A DNA stretch of 14,408 nucleotides from Myxococcales bacterium (GTDB lineage: Bacteria > Desulfobacterota_B > Binatia > UBA1149 > SPBQ01), in the NCBI GenBank assembly GCA_004525875.1, contig SPBQ01000014.1, positions 1 to 14,408 on the forward strand, given 5' to 3'. Under the pieces are notes generated by a model. The model saw only the letters and a list, made by a program, of their open reading frames with translations. It did not search any database and was not told the origin of the DNA. The position numbers and the translations under genes are program-made. Below are positions 7,695-14,408 of the stretch, in pieces; the stretch's first letter is position 1; every line of letters starts with the position of its first letter.

Positions 7695-9002
7695 GTGTTC
7701 GAAGGGATCCAGAATGTACCGCGTATTCCGGAGCTGCGCCGACGGCTCGGTTTCACGCTGGCGATGCTGGCTGTCTACCGCATCGGCGTCGCGATTCCGA
7801 CTCCGGGCGTCGACGGTGGCGCGATGGCCGAGTTCTTCGCGGCCGCTCAGGGCACGATTTTTTCGATGGTCAACATGTTCTCCGGCGGCGCGCTGGAGCG
7901 GTTCTCCATCTTCGCGCTCGGCATCATGCCGTACATCTCCGCCTCCATCATCCTGCAGCTCATGACGCTCGTGGTGCCGTACCTCGAGCAGCTGAAGAAG
8001 GAAGGGGAGCAGGGGCAAAAGCGGATCACGCAGTACACGCGTTACGGCACCGTCGTGCTCTCTCTCATCCAGGGACTGTTCATCTCGCTCGGTCTGGAGC
8101 AGATCCAGACGCCGGGCGGCGGGGCCGTGGTCGCCCTGGGGGGTTGGCCGTTTCGACTGATGACCATGATGACGCTGACCGCCGGAACCGCGTTCATCAT
8201 GTGGATCGGCGAGCAGATCAGCGAGCGTGGGATCGGCAACGGCATCAGCCTGATCATCTTCACCGGAATCGTGGCCTCGATCCCCTCGGCCCTCGTCAAC
8301 ACGTTCAGCTTCGTCCGCCAGGGCGAGCTGGGAGTACTCGTGCTGCTCGTGTTAGCAGTGATCATGGTACTCACGGTGGGAGCGATTATCTTCGTGGAGC
8401 GCGGCCAGCGGCGGATCCCGGTGCAGTACGCGAAGCGGGTGGTCGGGCGCAAGATGTACGGTGGCCAGGCCACGCACCTCCCACTGAAGGTGAACACGGC
8501 CGGCGTCATCCCGCCGATTTTTGCCTCCTCGCTCCTGATCTTCCCGGCGACCATTGCGCAGTTCATCCAGTCCCCGATCTTTCAGCGCACGGCCGACTAT
8601 CTGCAGCCCGGCGGCTTCGTCTACAACCTGGTCTACATCGCCGGTATCATTTTCTTCTGCTACTTCTATACGGCCATCGTCTTCAATCCGGTGGAGGTCG
8701 CCGAGAACATGCAGAAGTACGGCGGCTTTATCCCCGGCATCCGGCCGGGCACGCGCACGGCGGAATACATCGACCGGATCCTCGGCAGACTGACACTCGG
8801 CGGGGCGATCTACGTTGCGGGAATCTGTGTCCTTCCGACGATTCTGATCGCACAGTTCAACGTTCCCTTCTTCTTCGGTGGTACGGCGTTGCTTATCGTC
8901 GTCGGCGTCGCGATCGACACCGTAGCCCAGATGCAGGCGCACCTGATTCAGCGCAGCTATGAGGGTTTCATGAAGAAGGCGAAGGTGAGGGGGCGGAGGT
9001 AG
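7695..9002 (+). CDS. secY: Protein translocase channel subunit SecY
   Basis: SecY, 435 residues, normal length (E. coli 443). It forms the channel of the SecYEG translocon in the inner membrane, with ten transmembrane helices predicted from the hydrophobic segments. The plug/TM2 region GGALERFSIFALGIMPYISASI (about 64-85), SERGIGNGISLIIFTG, the cytoplasmic loop RRIPVQYAKRVVGRKMYGGQ that binds SecA or the ribosome, and GGFIPGIRPGTRTAEYIDRI are all present. The start is GTG 7695, giving MFEGIQNV; the ribosome binding site is weak (GAGG about 11 nt upstream). secY has its usual position behind rplO. Confidence 0.99.
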   Translation: MFEGIQNVPRIPELRRRLGFTLAMLAVYRIGVAIPTPGVDGGAMAEFFAAAQGTIFSMVNMFSGGALERFSIFALGIMPYISASIILQLMTLVVPYLEQLKKEGEQGQKRITQYTRYGTVVLSLIQGLFISLGLEQIQTPGGGAVVALGGWPFRLMTMMTLTAGTAFIMWIGEQISERGIGNGISLIIFTGIVASIPSALVNTFSFVRQGELGVLVLLVLAVIMVLTVGAIIFVERGQRRIPVQYAKRVVGRKMYGGQATHLPLKVNTAGVIPPIFASSLLIFPATIAQFIQSPIFQRTADYLQPGGFVYNLVYIAGIIFFCYFYTAIVFNPVEVAENMQKYGGFIPGIRPGTRTAEYIDRILGRLTLGGAIYVAGICVLPTILIAQFNVPFFFGGTALLIVVGVAIDTVAQMQAHLIQRSYEGFMKKAKVRGRR

Positions 9003-9010
9003 CCGGGACA

Positions 9011-9613
9011 GTGCGCCTGGTGCTGCTCGGACCGCCGGGTTCCGGCAAGGGGACCCAGAGCGTTCGCCTCAAAGAGAAGCTGGGTATCTCCCATGTCTCT
9101 TCGGGCGAACTGCTGCGCGACGCTGTCAAGCGACGGACCGCGCTCGGCAAGAAGGCGCAGGAGTTCATGAACTCCGGGCGGCTGGTCTCTGACGATCTCG
9201 TTCTCGACATGATGCGGGAGCGGCTTGCCGACGACGACTGCGAGGGAGGCTTTTTGCTCGACGGTTTCCCGCGAACCCCGGCGCAGGCGCGCGCGCTGTC
9301 GGCAATGCTGGCCGAGAACGGATGGCCGCTCGACCGCGTGGTGCTGCTCGACGTGAATGACGCCGAGATCCTCGAGCGGATTCGCGGCAGGCGCGAGGCC
9401 GAGGGCCGCAGCGATGACGACGAGGCGACGGCCCGTGGGCGTCTAGAGGTCTACGAGAAGGAGACGAAGCCGCTACTGGAGTTCTACCGAGACGCGAAAC
9501 TTCTCATCGAGATCGATGGCGTCGGTGCCCCGGAGGAGATCTTCGAGCGGATCCTGGTCGGCGTCGCGGGCCCGGTGGAGAACGGGGACGAAGGTCATGA
9601 GGTCGATGGATGA
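9011..9613 (+). CDS. adk: Adenylate kinase, short-LID form, GTG start
   Basis: Adenylate kinase (ATP + AMP = 2 ADP), cytosolic, 200 residues. The P-loop GPPGSGKGTQ is at 7-16, the AMP-binding segment SSGELLR at 30-36, and DGFPRT at 84-89. The LID is the short type (GRREAEGRSDDDEATARGR, about 125-143) without the roughly 27-residue zinc or hydrogen-bonded insertion of long Adk proteins. About 14 polar residues form an extra C-terminal tail. GTG 9011 gives the family MRLVLLGPPG start, and GGAGGT at 8995-9000, overlapping the secY stop, is spaced by 10 nt. The stop overlaps the map ATG (ATGA). Confidence 0.98.
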   Translation: MRLVLLGPPGSGKGTQSVRLKEKLGISHVSSGELLRDAVKRRTALGKKAQEFMNSGRLVSDDLVLDMMRERLADDDCEGGFLLDGFPRTPAQARALSAMLAENGWPLDRVVLLDVNDAEILERIRGRREAEGRSDDDEATARGRLEVYEKETKPLLEFYRDAKLLIEIDGVGAPEEIFERILVGVAGPVENGDEGHEVDG

Positions 9614-10371
9614 TCGAGCTGAAGTCCCCCTCCGAGATCGAGCGCATGCGCAAGCCGGCGCGGATCGTCGGCGAGATCCTTGCGGCGCTGCGCGAGATGG
9701 TGGTGCCGGGCATCACCACGGGCGAGCTGGATGGCGCGGCCGAGCGGATGATCGAGAAGGCCGGGGCTCGATCGGCGTTCAAGAACTACCGGGTCGGCAG
9801 TGCCGTCTTTCCCGCGGTTCTGTGCACGTCGGTCAACGAGGAGATCGTCCATGGAATCCCCTCTGAGGCGCGGGAATTGCTGGAGGGCGACATCGTGAGC
9901 CTTGACTTCGGAGTGGAATACGGAGGGTACTACGGGGATTCAGCCATGACTCTGCCTGTCGGGACGATCGACGAGGAGTCTCGACGGCTCCTAGAGGTGA
10001 CGGAGCGATCGCTCTACGCCGGCATCGATCACCTCCACCCAGGCGAGCGGCTCGGCGATGTGGGGGCGGCTGTGCAGGAGGTCGCCGAGGGCGCCGGATA
10101 CTCGGTGGTGCGTGAGTTCGTGGGCCACGGTATCGGTCAGGCGCTGCACGAGGAGCCTCAGGTTCCCAACTACGGCGAACGAGGCCGTGGACGTGCTCTG
10201 CGCGTGGGGATGGTCCTGGCTGTCGAGCCCATGGTGAATCTGGGTGCAGCCGGGGTGAGGGTGCTCAAGGATGGATGGACTGCGGTGACGGAGGACGGTC
10301 GCCGCTCGGCTCACTTCGAGCACACGATCGCCGTGACGGCGACCGGGCCGGAGATACTGACGCGAGTCTGA
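9610..10371 (+). CDS. map: Methionine aminopeptidase type I
   Basis: MetAP type Ia, 253 residues, no N-terminal extension. It removes the initiator methionine from nascent proteins at the ribosome exit. The five metal ligands of the pita-bread fold are visible: Asp99 (in [10 protein letters not shown]), Asp110 (GDSAMT), His173 (GHGIG), Glu206 (VEPMVN) and Glu237 (FEHTIAV). The substrate-contacting histidines are His81 (EEIVHGIP) and His180. The start ATG 9610 overlaps the adk stop, with GAGGT at 9599-9603 six bases upstream. The gene is directly followed by rpmJ; the infA usually found here is absent. Confidence 0.99.
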   Translation: MIELKSPSEIERMRKPARIVGEILAALREMVVPGITTGELDGAAERMIEKAGARSAFKNYRVGSAVFPAVLCTSVNEEIVHGIPSEARELLEGDIVSLDFGVEYGGYYGDSAMTLPVGTIDEESRRLLEVTERSLYAGIDHLHPGERLGDVGAAVQEVAEGAGYSVVREFVGHGIGQALHEEPQVPNYGERGRGRALRVGMVLAVEPMVNLGAAGVRVLKDGWTAVTEDGRRSAHFEHTIAVTATGPEILTRV

Positions 10372-10381
10372 GGACACAAGA

Positions 10382-10495
10382 ATGAAGGTCAGAGCATCAG
10401 TCAAGAAGATCTGCCGCGACTGCAAGGTCGTCAAGCGCGAGGGTGTGGTGCGGGTCGTTTGCAAGAACCGCCGCCACAACCAGCGCCAGGGCTAG
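10382..10495 (+). CDS. rpmJ: 50S ribosomal protein L36 (bL36), zinc form
   Basis: bL36, 37 residues, the exact family length for the zinc-binding type. It is one of the last proteins to join the large subunit, near the factor-binding region. The protein begins [19 protein letters not shown]; the zinc ligands are Cys11, Cys14, Cys27 and His32, and it ends [14 protein letters not shown] at 10370-10374 overlaps the map stop and sits 7 nt before the ATG. It is too short for many gene finders but is certain here from sequence and context between map and rpsM. Confidence 0.97.
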   Translation: MKVRASVKKICRDCKVVKREGVVRVVCKNRRHNQRQG

Positions 10496-10513
10496 GCAGG
10501 ACAGGGATCAGCT

Positions 10514-10894
10514 ATGGCACGTATCGCCGGAGTCGATTTGCCGCGCAACAAGCGCATGGAGATCGCACTCACCTATATTTTCGGGGTCGGCCGCACGTCG
10601 GCCGCCAAGATCTTGGCGGCGGCCGAGGTCGAACCAGGCAAAATCTCGGACGAGCTCAACGACGTCGAGATCAACGCGATCCGCGCGGTCATTGACAGCG
10701 ACTACAAGGTCGAGGGTGATCTTCGCCGCGAGATCAACACCAACATCAAGCGCTACATGGATCTGGGCTGTTACAGGGGCCTGCGCCATCGCCGGGGCCT
10801 GCCTGTAAACGGACAGCGCACACATACGAACGCACGCACCCGGAAGGGACCTCGCAAGGCCATCGCGGGAAAGAAACAGGCACCGAAACGCTGA
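10514..10894 (+). CDS. rpsM: 30S ribosomal protein S13 (uS13)
   Basis: uS13, 126 residues, normal length. It lies at the head of the 30S subunit, forms bridges to the large subunit (uL5) and touches P-site tRNA through its basic tail. [20 protein letters not shown], the helix-hairpin-helix segment [17 protein letters not shown], and the ending [18 protein letters not shown] are diagnostic. CAGGGA at 10502-10507 is the ribosome binding site. Only 18 nt separate it from rpmJ, so there is no room upstream for a leader like the E. coli S4-binding pseudoknot that regulates the alpha operon. Confidence 0.99.
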   Translation: MARIAGVDLPRNKRMEIALTYIFGVGRTSAAKILAAAEVEPGKISDELNDVEINAIRAVIDSDYKVEGDLRREINTNIKRYMDLGCYRGLRHRRGLPVNGQRTHTNARTRKGPRKAIAGKKQAPKR

Positions 10895-10933
10895 GCCCGA
10901 CCCACGGACGACTGAGAACTACGATCGAGAAAT

Positions 10934-11350
10934 ATGGCGAGTAGACAGCAAGCAAGACAGCAGGCGGCATCGGCGTCGGCCAGGCGCCGCAAGGGTAAGC
11001 GGACGGTCAGCGAGGGCGTCGCCTACATTCGCGCGACGTTCAACAACACGATGATCACGATCGCGGATCCGAAGGGCAACGTGGTCGCGTGGAGCAGCGC
11101 GGGCGCGGCGGGTTTCAAGGGCTCGCGCAAGGGGACTCCGTTTGCGGCCCAGGTGGCCGCCGAGCGGGCCGCTCGAATGGCAATCGACATGGGGATGAGG
11201 AGCGTGACGGTCTTCATGAAGGGGCCGGGCGCCGGCCGCGAGTCGGCCGTCCGGGCGCTTGGCGCGGCCGGATTCCAGGTGCTGGCCATCAAGGACGTGA
11301 CTCCGATCCCGCACAACGGGTGCCGGCCGCCCAAGAAGCGGCGCGTGTAA
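10934..11350 (+). CDS. rpsK: 30S ribosomal protein S11 (uS11)
   Basis: uS11, 138 residues (typical 125-130); the extra length is a polar N-terminus rich in Gln, Ala and Arg (about residues 2-20). It is a platform protein near the mRNA exit and the Shine-Dalgarno helix. [41 protein letters not shown] and the ending [12 protein letters not shown] are conserved; Asn128-Gly129 matches the E. coli Asn119 site that converts to isoaspartate. A 39-nt spacer precedes it and the ribosome binding site is weak (GAGA at 10927-10930). Later starts would cut into conserved sequence, so ATG 10934 is kept. Confidence 0.97.
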   Translation: MASRQQARQQAASASARRRKGKRTVSEGVAYIRATFNNTMITIADPKGNVVAWSSAGAAGFKGSRKGTPFAAQVAAERAARMAIDMGMRSVTVFMKGPGAGRESAVRALGAAGFQVLAIKDVTPIPHNGCRPPKKRRV

Positions 11351-11367
11351 CTGGCGAGGGGCGTGTA

Positions 11368-11997
11368 ATGGCGAGATATACGAATCCCGTATGCAGGCTC
11401 TGCCGTCGTGAGGGCATGAAACTGTTCCTCAAGGGCGAGCGCTGCTTTACCGACAAGTGCGCGATCGAGCGTCGCAACTACGCACCGGGCCAGCACGGCC
11501 AAGGGCGGCGGCGCAAGGTTTCCGAGTACGCGGTGCAGCTACGCGAGAAGCAGCGCCTCAAGCGAATGTACGGACTGCTCGAGAAGCAGTTCAAGAAGTA
11601 CTTCACGATGGCGGAGCGTTCGCGCAAGGTGACAGGTGAGGCGCTGCTCGAGTTTCTCGAGCGCCGGCTCGACAATATGGTCTACCGGCTCGGCATGGCG
11701 CGCTCGCGCGCCGAGGCGCGCCAGCTCGTGCGTCACCGGCACTTTACGGTGAACGGCAAGCGTGTTGACATCCCTTCGTATCTGGTCGAGCCCGGCGACG
11801 TGATCTCGGTCTGCGAGAAGAGTCGGTCGAAAGCGACGTTCAAGCAGGCGATGGAGCTGACCGAACGCAAGGGCGTTCCGGCCTGGCTCGAGATCGATGC
11901 GGCCGCATTCACCGGCAAGGTAGTGAAGACGCCCGGGCGCGAGGACCTGACGATTCCGGTCAACGAGCGGCTCGTCGTGGAACTTTACTCGAAGTAG
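11368..11997 (+). CDS. rpsD: 30S ribosomal protein S4 (uS4), zinc form
   Basis: uS4, 209 residues, normal length. It starts 30S body assembly and, in E. coli, represses the alpha operon. [20 protein letters not shown] opens it; the cysteines C9, C12, C26 and C31 form the zinc site of the C+ type, lost in the E. coli-type protein. The S4 RNA-binding domain lies around residues 97-160, from [20 protein letters not shown] through [17 protein letters not shown]. The start is ATG 11368, with GAGGGG at 11357-11361; an in-frame ATG at 11089 is inside rpsK. It is followed by the longest spacer in the block, 85 nt, before rpoA. Confidence 0.98.
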   Translation: MARYTNPVCRLCRREGMKLFLKGERCFTDKCAIERRNYAPGQHGQGRRRKVSEYAVQLREKQRLKRMYGLLEKQFKKYFTMAERSRKVTGEALLEFLERRLDNMVYRLGMARSRAEARQLVRHRHFTVNGKRVDIPSYLVEPGDVISVCEKSRSKATFKQAMELTERKGVPAWLEIDAAAFTGKVVKTPGREDLTIPVNERLVVELYSK

Positions 11998-12082
11998 CCA
12001 TTGCGTGAGCGGCTGCGCCGCGCGCTGCAGGCCACGGATGACAGGTGATCTGTCCCGTCCGGCCGACAGGAGTAGACTGTAC
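11998..12082 (+). promoter_or_regulatory. Structured leader of rpoA with tandem hairpins
   Basis: This 85-nt spacer between rpsD and rpoA holds three small inverted repeats. Stem GCGGC/GCCGC spans 12009-12021. Hairpin A pairs GACAG (12040-12044) with CTGTC (12050-12054). Hairpin B pairs ACAG (12066-12069) with CTGT (12077-12080) and displays most of the ribosome binding site AGGAGT (12068-12073) in its 7-nt loop. A and B are near direct repeats, so CTGTC of A could also pair with GACAG at 12065-12069 and cover the start of the ribosome binding site. This would suit translational control of rpoA, perhaps by S4 encoded just upstream, but the stems are short and no binding is shown. Confidence 0.4.
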
Positions 12083-13093
12083 ATGCTCGATAACTGGAAA
12101 GATTTGATTCGACCGAAGCTTGAGGTCCGCGCGCTTGAGGAAAGCTACGGCCGCTTCGAGCTCGAGGCGTTCGAGCGAGGGTTCGGCACCACGATCGGCA
12201 ACGCGCTACGCCGCGTGCTGCTATCGTCGCTGAAGGGAGCGGCGATCAGCAGCATCAAGATCGAAGGCGTGCTGCACGAGTTCTCGACGATCGACGGCGT
12301 CACCGAGGATGTCACCGATATCATCCTGAACCTCAAAGAAGTTCGCCTGCGGATCCACGAGGGGCAGCGCCACACGGGCACGCTCGATCTTTCGCGCGAG
12401 GGCGTCGTGACTGCTGGTGACATCCAGTTCGGGCCGTCGGTGGAGATCCTCAATCCAGACCAGCACGTCGCCACGTTGTCGCCCGGCGCAACGCTCCGGA
12501 TGGAGCTGACCGCCCGGCGCGGCAGTGGGTATGTGTCCGGCGATCGCAACCGGGATGAGGACGCGCCGGTCGGGACCATCGCCATGGACGCGGCATTCTC
12601 GCCGGTGCGAAAGGTCAACTTCAACGTTACCAGCGCTCGCGTTGGTCAGCGTACCGACTACGACAAGCTCAGTTTGGAGATCTGGACGGATCGCAGTGTG
12701 CGTCCCGACGACGCTATCGCCATTGCCGCACGCATCCTGCAGGATCAGGTGTCGGGGCTGATCAATTTCGACGTCGACGAGATCGAGCAGCAAGAGTCGA
12801 TCAAGGAGCCGGATTCCGAGCCTCTCAATGAGAACCTGTTCCGTTGCGTCGACGAGCTCGACCTGTCGGTTCGCTCCGCCAACTGCCTGCAGAACGCCGA
12901 CATCAAGTACATTGGCGAGCTGGTGCAGCGCAGTGAGAGCGAGATGCTGAAGACCAAGAATTTTGGCCGCAAGTCGCTGCTCGAGATCAAGGAACTGCTC
13001 GTCGAGATGGGCTTGGGGCTCGGGATGAAGCTCTCCGCGTTCCCGGACCGCGAGAGCCTTGACCGGATGCGCCTCGCGCAGGAGAAGTACTAG
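12083..13093 (+). CDS. rpoA: DNA-directed RNA polymerase subunit alpha
   Basis: RpoA, 336 residues (E. coli 329). The N-terminal domain (about 1-235) dimerises and nucleates the core enzyme; [20 protein letters not shown] (31-50) is the conserved dimer segment. The C-terminal domain (about 255-320) carries SVRSANCL, with Arg264 and Asn267 matching E. coli Arg265 and Asn268 that contact UP-element DNA, then [12 protein letters not shown]. The start is ATG 12083, giving [18 protein letters not shown] at 12068-12073 is spaced by 9 nt. An in-frame ATG at 12005 would add 26 unrelated residues translated from the leader. Confidence 0.99.
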   Translation: MLDNWKDLIRPKLEVRALEESYGRFELEAFERGFGTTIGNALRRVLLSSLKGAAISSIKIEGVLHEFSTIDGVTEDVTDIILNLKEVRLRIHEGQRHTGTLDLSREGVVTAGDIQFGPSVEILNPDQHVATLSPGATLRMELTARRGSGYVSGDRNRDEDAPVGTIAMDAAFSPVRKVNFNVTSARVGQRTDYDKLSLEIWTDRSVRPDDAIAIAARILQDQVSGLINFDVDEIEQQESIKEPDSEPLNENLFRCVDELDLSVRSANCLQNADIKYIGELVQRSESEMLKTKNFGRKSLLEIKELLVEMGLGLGMKLSAFPDRESLDRMRLAQEKY

Positions 13094-13095
13094 CC

Positions 13096-13503
13096 ATGCG
13101 GCACCTAAAGGCGGGGCGCAAGCTCGGCCGCTCTTCGTCGCACCGCAAGGCGATGCTGCGTAACATGGTGACGTCGCTCATCGAGCACGGAAAGATCACG
13201 ACCACCGACGCCAAGGCGAAGGAGGTGCGCCGCTACGCCGAGCGGATGATCACGCTCGGCAAGCAGCAGACCATCGCGGCCCGGCGACGTGCGCGCCGGT
13301 TCGTCCGTACCGATGCGGCGTTGGCGCGCCTGTTCGGTGAGATCGCTCCGGGTTTTGCCAGCCGGCCGGGTGGCTACACGCGGATCATCAAGCTCGGTGT
13401 GCGTCTGGGCGACGCCGCGCCGATCTCGATGATCGAACTGACCGAGCCTCTGGGCGCTGCAGGTGCGCAGGGCGAGTCCGGCGGCGAATCGCGGGGGAGC
13501 TAG
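13096..13503 (+). CDS. rplQ: 50S ribosomal protein L17 (bL17)
   Basis: bL17, 135 residues (typical 115-130). It lies near the tunnel exit of the large subunit and closes the alpha operon in most bacteria. [41 protein letters not shown] and the ending [15 protein letters not shown] are characteristic. A tail of about 17 residues rich in Gly, Ala, Glu and Ser follows the usual end. ATG 13096 comes 2 nt after the rpoA stop; CAGGAG at 13079-13084 within rpoA is its ribosome binding site. Its stop codon lies inside a 14-nt palindrome (see 13495-13528). Confidence 0.98.
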   Translation: MRHLKAGRKLGRSSSHRKAMLRNMVTSLIEHGKITTTDAKAKEVRRYAERMITLGKQQTIAARRRARRFVRTDAALARLFGEIAPGFASRPGGYTRIIKLGVRLGDAAPISMIELTEPLGAAGAQGESGGESRGS

Positions 13504-13528
13504 CTCCCGGCCCGCGGGCCCGGGCCGG
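13495..13528 (+). promoter_or_regulatory. Paired hairpins at the rplQ-argS junction
   Basis: Two overlapping inverted repeats fill the junction. The first is a perfect 14-nt palindrome, GGGAGCTAGCTCCC (13495-13508), covering the rplQ stop codon. The second is an 8-bp all-GC stem, CCGGCCCG (13507-13514) with CGGGCCGG (13521-13528) and a 6-nt loop, ending two bases before the argS ATG. No T-run follows, so this is not a standard intrinsic terminator. With the second hairpin folded, the purine run GGGGGAG (13493-13499) would sit about 9 unpaired nt from the ATG and could serve as ribosome binding site; the first hairpin would hide it. Any role is inference. Confidence 0.45.
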
Positions 13529-13530
13529 TC

Positions 13531-14408
13531 ATGAAGGATCGTCTGAGGAGCTTGGTGCGGACGGCGCTCGAGCGCGCGACCGAGAACGGCGAGCTAGAGC
13601 TCGACAGGATTCCTGAACCTCACTTCGAAGTCCCGCGCGAACAGGGGCACGGCGATCTTGCTACCAACGTTGCGATGTCGCTCGCCAAGTCTGCGAGACG
13701 TCCGCCGCGCGAGATCGCAGAGAAAATCGTCTCCTGTCTCGACGACTCCTCCGGTCTCATTGATCGCGCGGAGATCGCGGGGCCCGGTTTTATCAACTTC
13801 ACGCTCAGTACGCGCGCGTGGCACGATCGGCTCGTCGAGATCATCGGTACCGGAGACACCTACGGGTCGAGCGACACTGGAGCTGGCGAGCGCGTACAGG
13901 TCGAGTTCGTGTCCGCAAACCCGACCGGGCCGCTGCACATCGGTCATGGCCGCGGCGCCGCCACCGGTGACGCGATCGCGCGGATCCTCGAGGCCACGGG
14001 GTGCTCTGTCGAGCGCGAGTACTACATCAACGACGCGGGCGTCCAGATGCAGGTGCTCGGGCGATCGGTCCATGCGCGGTACCTCGAGCTGTGCGGGCGG
14101 GAGACCGCGTTTCCCGAAGAGGGGTACCCCGGTGAGTACGTCATCGAGCTGGCCAGCGAGCTGCGCGAGGCCGAAGGGGACGCGTGGCTCGATCGGCCGG
14201 TAGAGGAGGCTGTCGCCTACCTGTCGCGCTGGGCGGGGGAGCGCATGCTCGCGCGCATCCGGGCTGACCTCCAGACCTTCGGTATCGAGTTCAACCACTT
14301 CACGAGCGAGTGTGCGATCCGCGAAGACGGCACGGTGGCCCGCGGGATCGAGGCCCTCGACGCGGCCGGGCACTGCTTCAAGGAGGACGGGGCGTTGCTG
14401 TTCCGGGC
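13531..14408 (+). CDS. argS: Arginyl-tRNA synthetase, N-terminal part (runs off the window)
   Basis: The first 292 codons of ArgS are visible; the frame is open to the window end. The enzyme charges tRNA-Arg in the cytoplasm. The N-terminal tRNA D-loop binding (Add1) domain covers about residues 1-90, with EQGHGDLATNVAMSLAK and GPGFINF typical. The class I catalytic domain begins with VEFVSANPTGPLHIGHGRGA; the HIGH signature is His136-Ile-Gly-His139. YYINDAGVQMQVLGRS follows, also conserved. The KMSKS-like region and anticodon domain lie beyond the window. ATG 13531 gives MKDRLRSLVRTALERA, matching the family start, but no ordinary Shine-Dalgarno stands before it; see the junction hairpins. 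Confidence 0.97.
   Translation, partial: MKDRLRSLVRTALERATENGELELDRIPEPHFEVPREQGHGDLATNVAMSLAKSARRPPREIAEKIVSCLDDSSGLIDRAEIAGPGFINFTLSTRAWHDRLVEIIGTGDTYGSSDTGAGERVQVEFVSANPTGPLHIGHGRGAATGDAIARILEATGCSVEREYYINDAGVQMQVLGRSVHARYLELCGRETAFPEEGYPGEYVIELASELREAEGDAWLDRPVEEAVAYLSRWAGERMLARIRADLQTFGIEFNHFTSECAIREDGTVARGIEALDAAGHCFKEDGALLFR

Noticed and set aside
6399..8018. A 539-codon open frame on the minus strand across rpsE, rpmD, rplO and the start of secY
   Set aside because: Long antisense frames are expected opposite high-GC genes. Its product has no recognisable family, is rich in Arg, His, Leu and Ala, and cuts across four certain genes.
8144..8962. A 272-codon plus-strand frame overlapping secY in another frame
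   Set aside because: The secY frame encodes a complete, conserved membrane protein; the alternative is low complexity in Arg, His and Asp with no hydrophobic pattern.
11343..11368. Direct repeat GCGTGTAA at 11343 and 11361, flanking the rpsK-rpsD gap
   Set aside because: Only 8 nt, with one copy made of the rpsK stop region and the other abutting the rpsD start; no sign of a mobile element or further copies.
12005..12082. A longer RpoA beginning at ATG 12005
   Set aside because: The added 26 residues are unlike any RpoA N-terminus, and ATG 12083 has a good AGGAGT and the conserved start of the protein.
13507..13530. Intrinsic terminator after rplQ
   Set aside because: The GC stem is strong but no T-run follows; the next bases are TC and the argS ATG.

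Overview
The window is one uninterrupted, all-plus-strand block of the bacterial S10–spc–alpha ribosomal protein super-operon. It holds 29 protein genes: 27 complete, plus the 3' end of rplD and the 5' part of argS. Base composition is high G+C (roughly mid-60s per cent by eye). Gene order, zinc-ribbon forms of uS14, uL24, uS4 and bL36, and sequence details such as the ArgS N-terminus and the CPSC...CVKC tail of uL24 suggest a high-GC Gram-negative lineage of the former Deltaproteobacteria or a neighbouring phylum (Myxococcota, Desulfobacterota or Binatota-like). That placement is inferred from memory of family sequences, not from a search. No tRNA, rRNA, CRISPR array, mobile element, intrinsic terminator or convincing sigma-70 promoter is visible.

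Layout: 1-3577 is the S10 part (rplD' rplW rplB rpsS rplV rpsC rplP rpmC rpsQ). 3574-9002 is the spc part (rplN rplX rplE rpsZ rpsH rplF rplR rpsE rpmD rplO secY). 9011-10495 carries adk, map and rpmJ. 10514-13503 is the alpha part (rpsM rpsK rpsD rpoA rplQ). From 13531 to the window edge is the start of argS. Genes overlap by 1-8 nt or are separated by at most 85 nt, and no stretch over 300 nt lacks a gene. The whole block reads as one coupled transcription and translation unit making the core of both ribosomal subunits, the SecY translocon channel, the RNA polymerase alpha subunit, adenylate kinase, methionine aminopeptidase and arginyl-tRNA synthetase.

No new multigene system is present; this is a conserved housekeeping region. 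The points worth a second look are in the gaps and in details. The rplQ-argS junction has a strong GC hairpin that, if folded, would bring a distant GGGAG Shine-Dalgarno to about 9 nt from the argS ATG, while a competing palindrome would hide it. The rpoA leader has two tandem hairpins made from near-repeated sequence, the second presenting the ribosome binding site in its loop. infA is missing from its usual place between map and rpmJ. The uL22 exit-tunnel loop carries two tryptophans. Seven of 28 visible starts are GTG or TTG.
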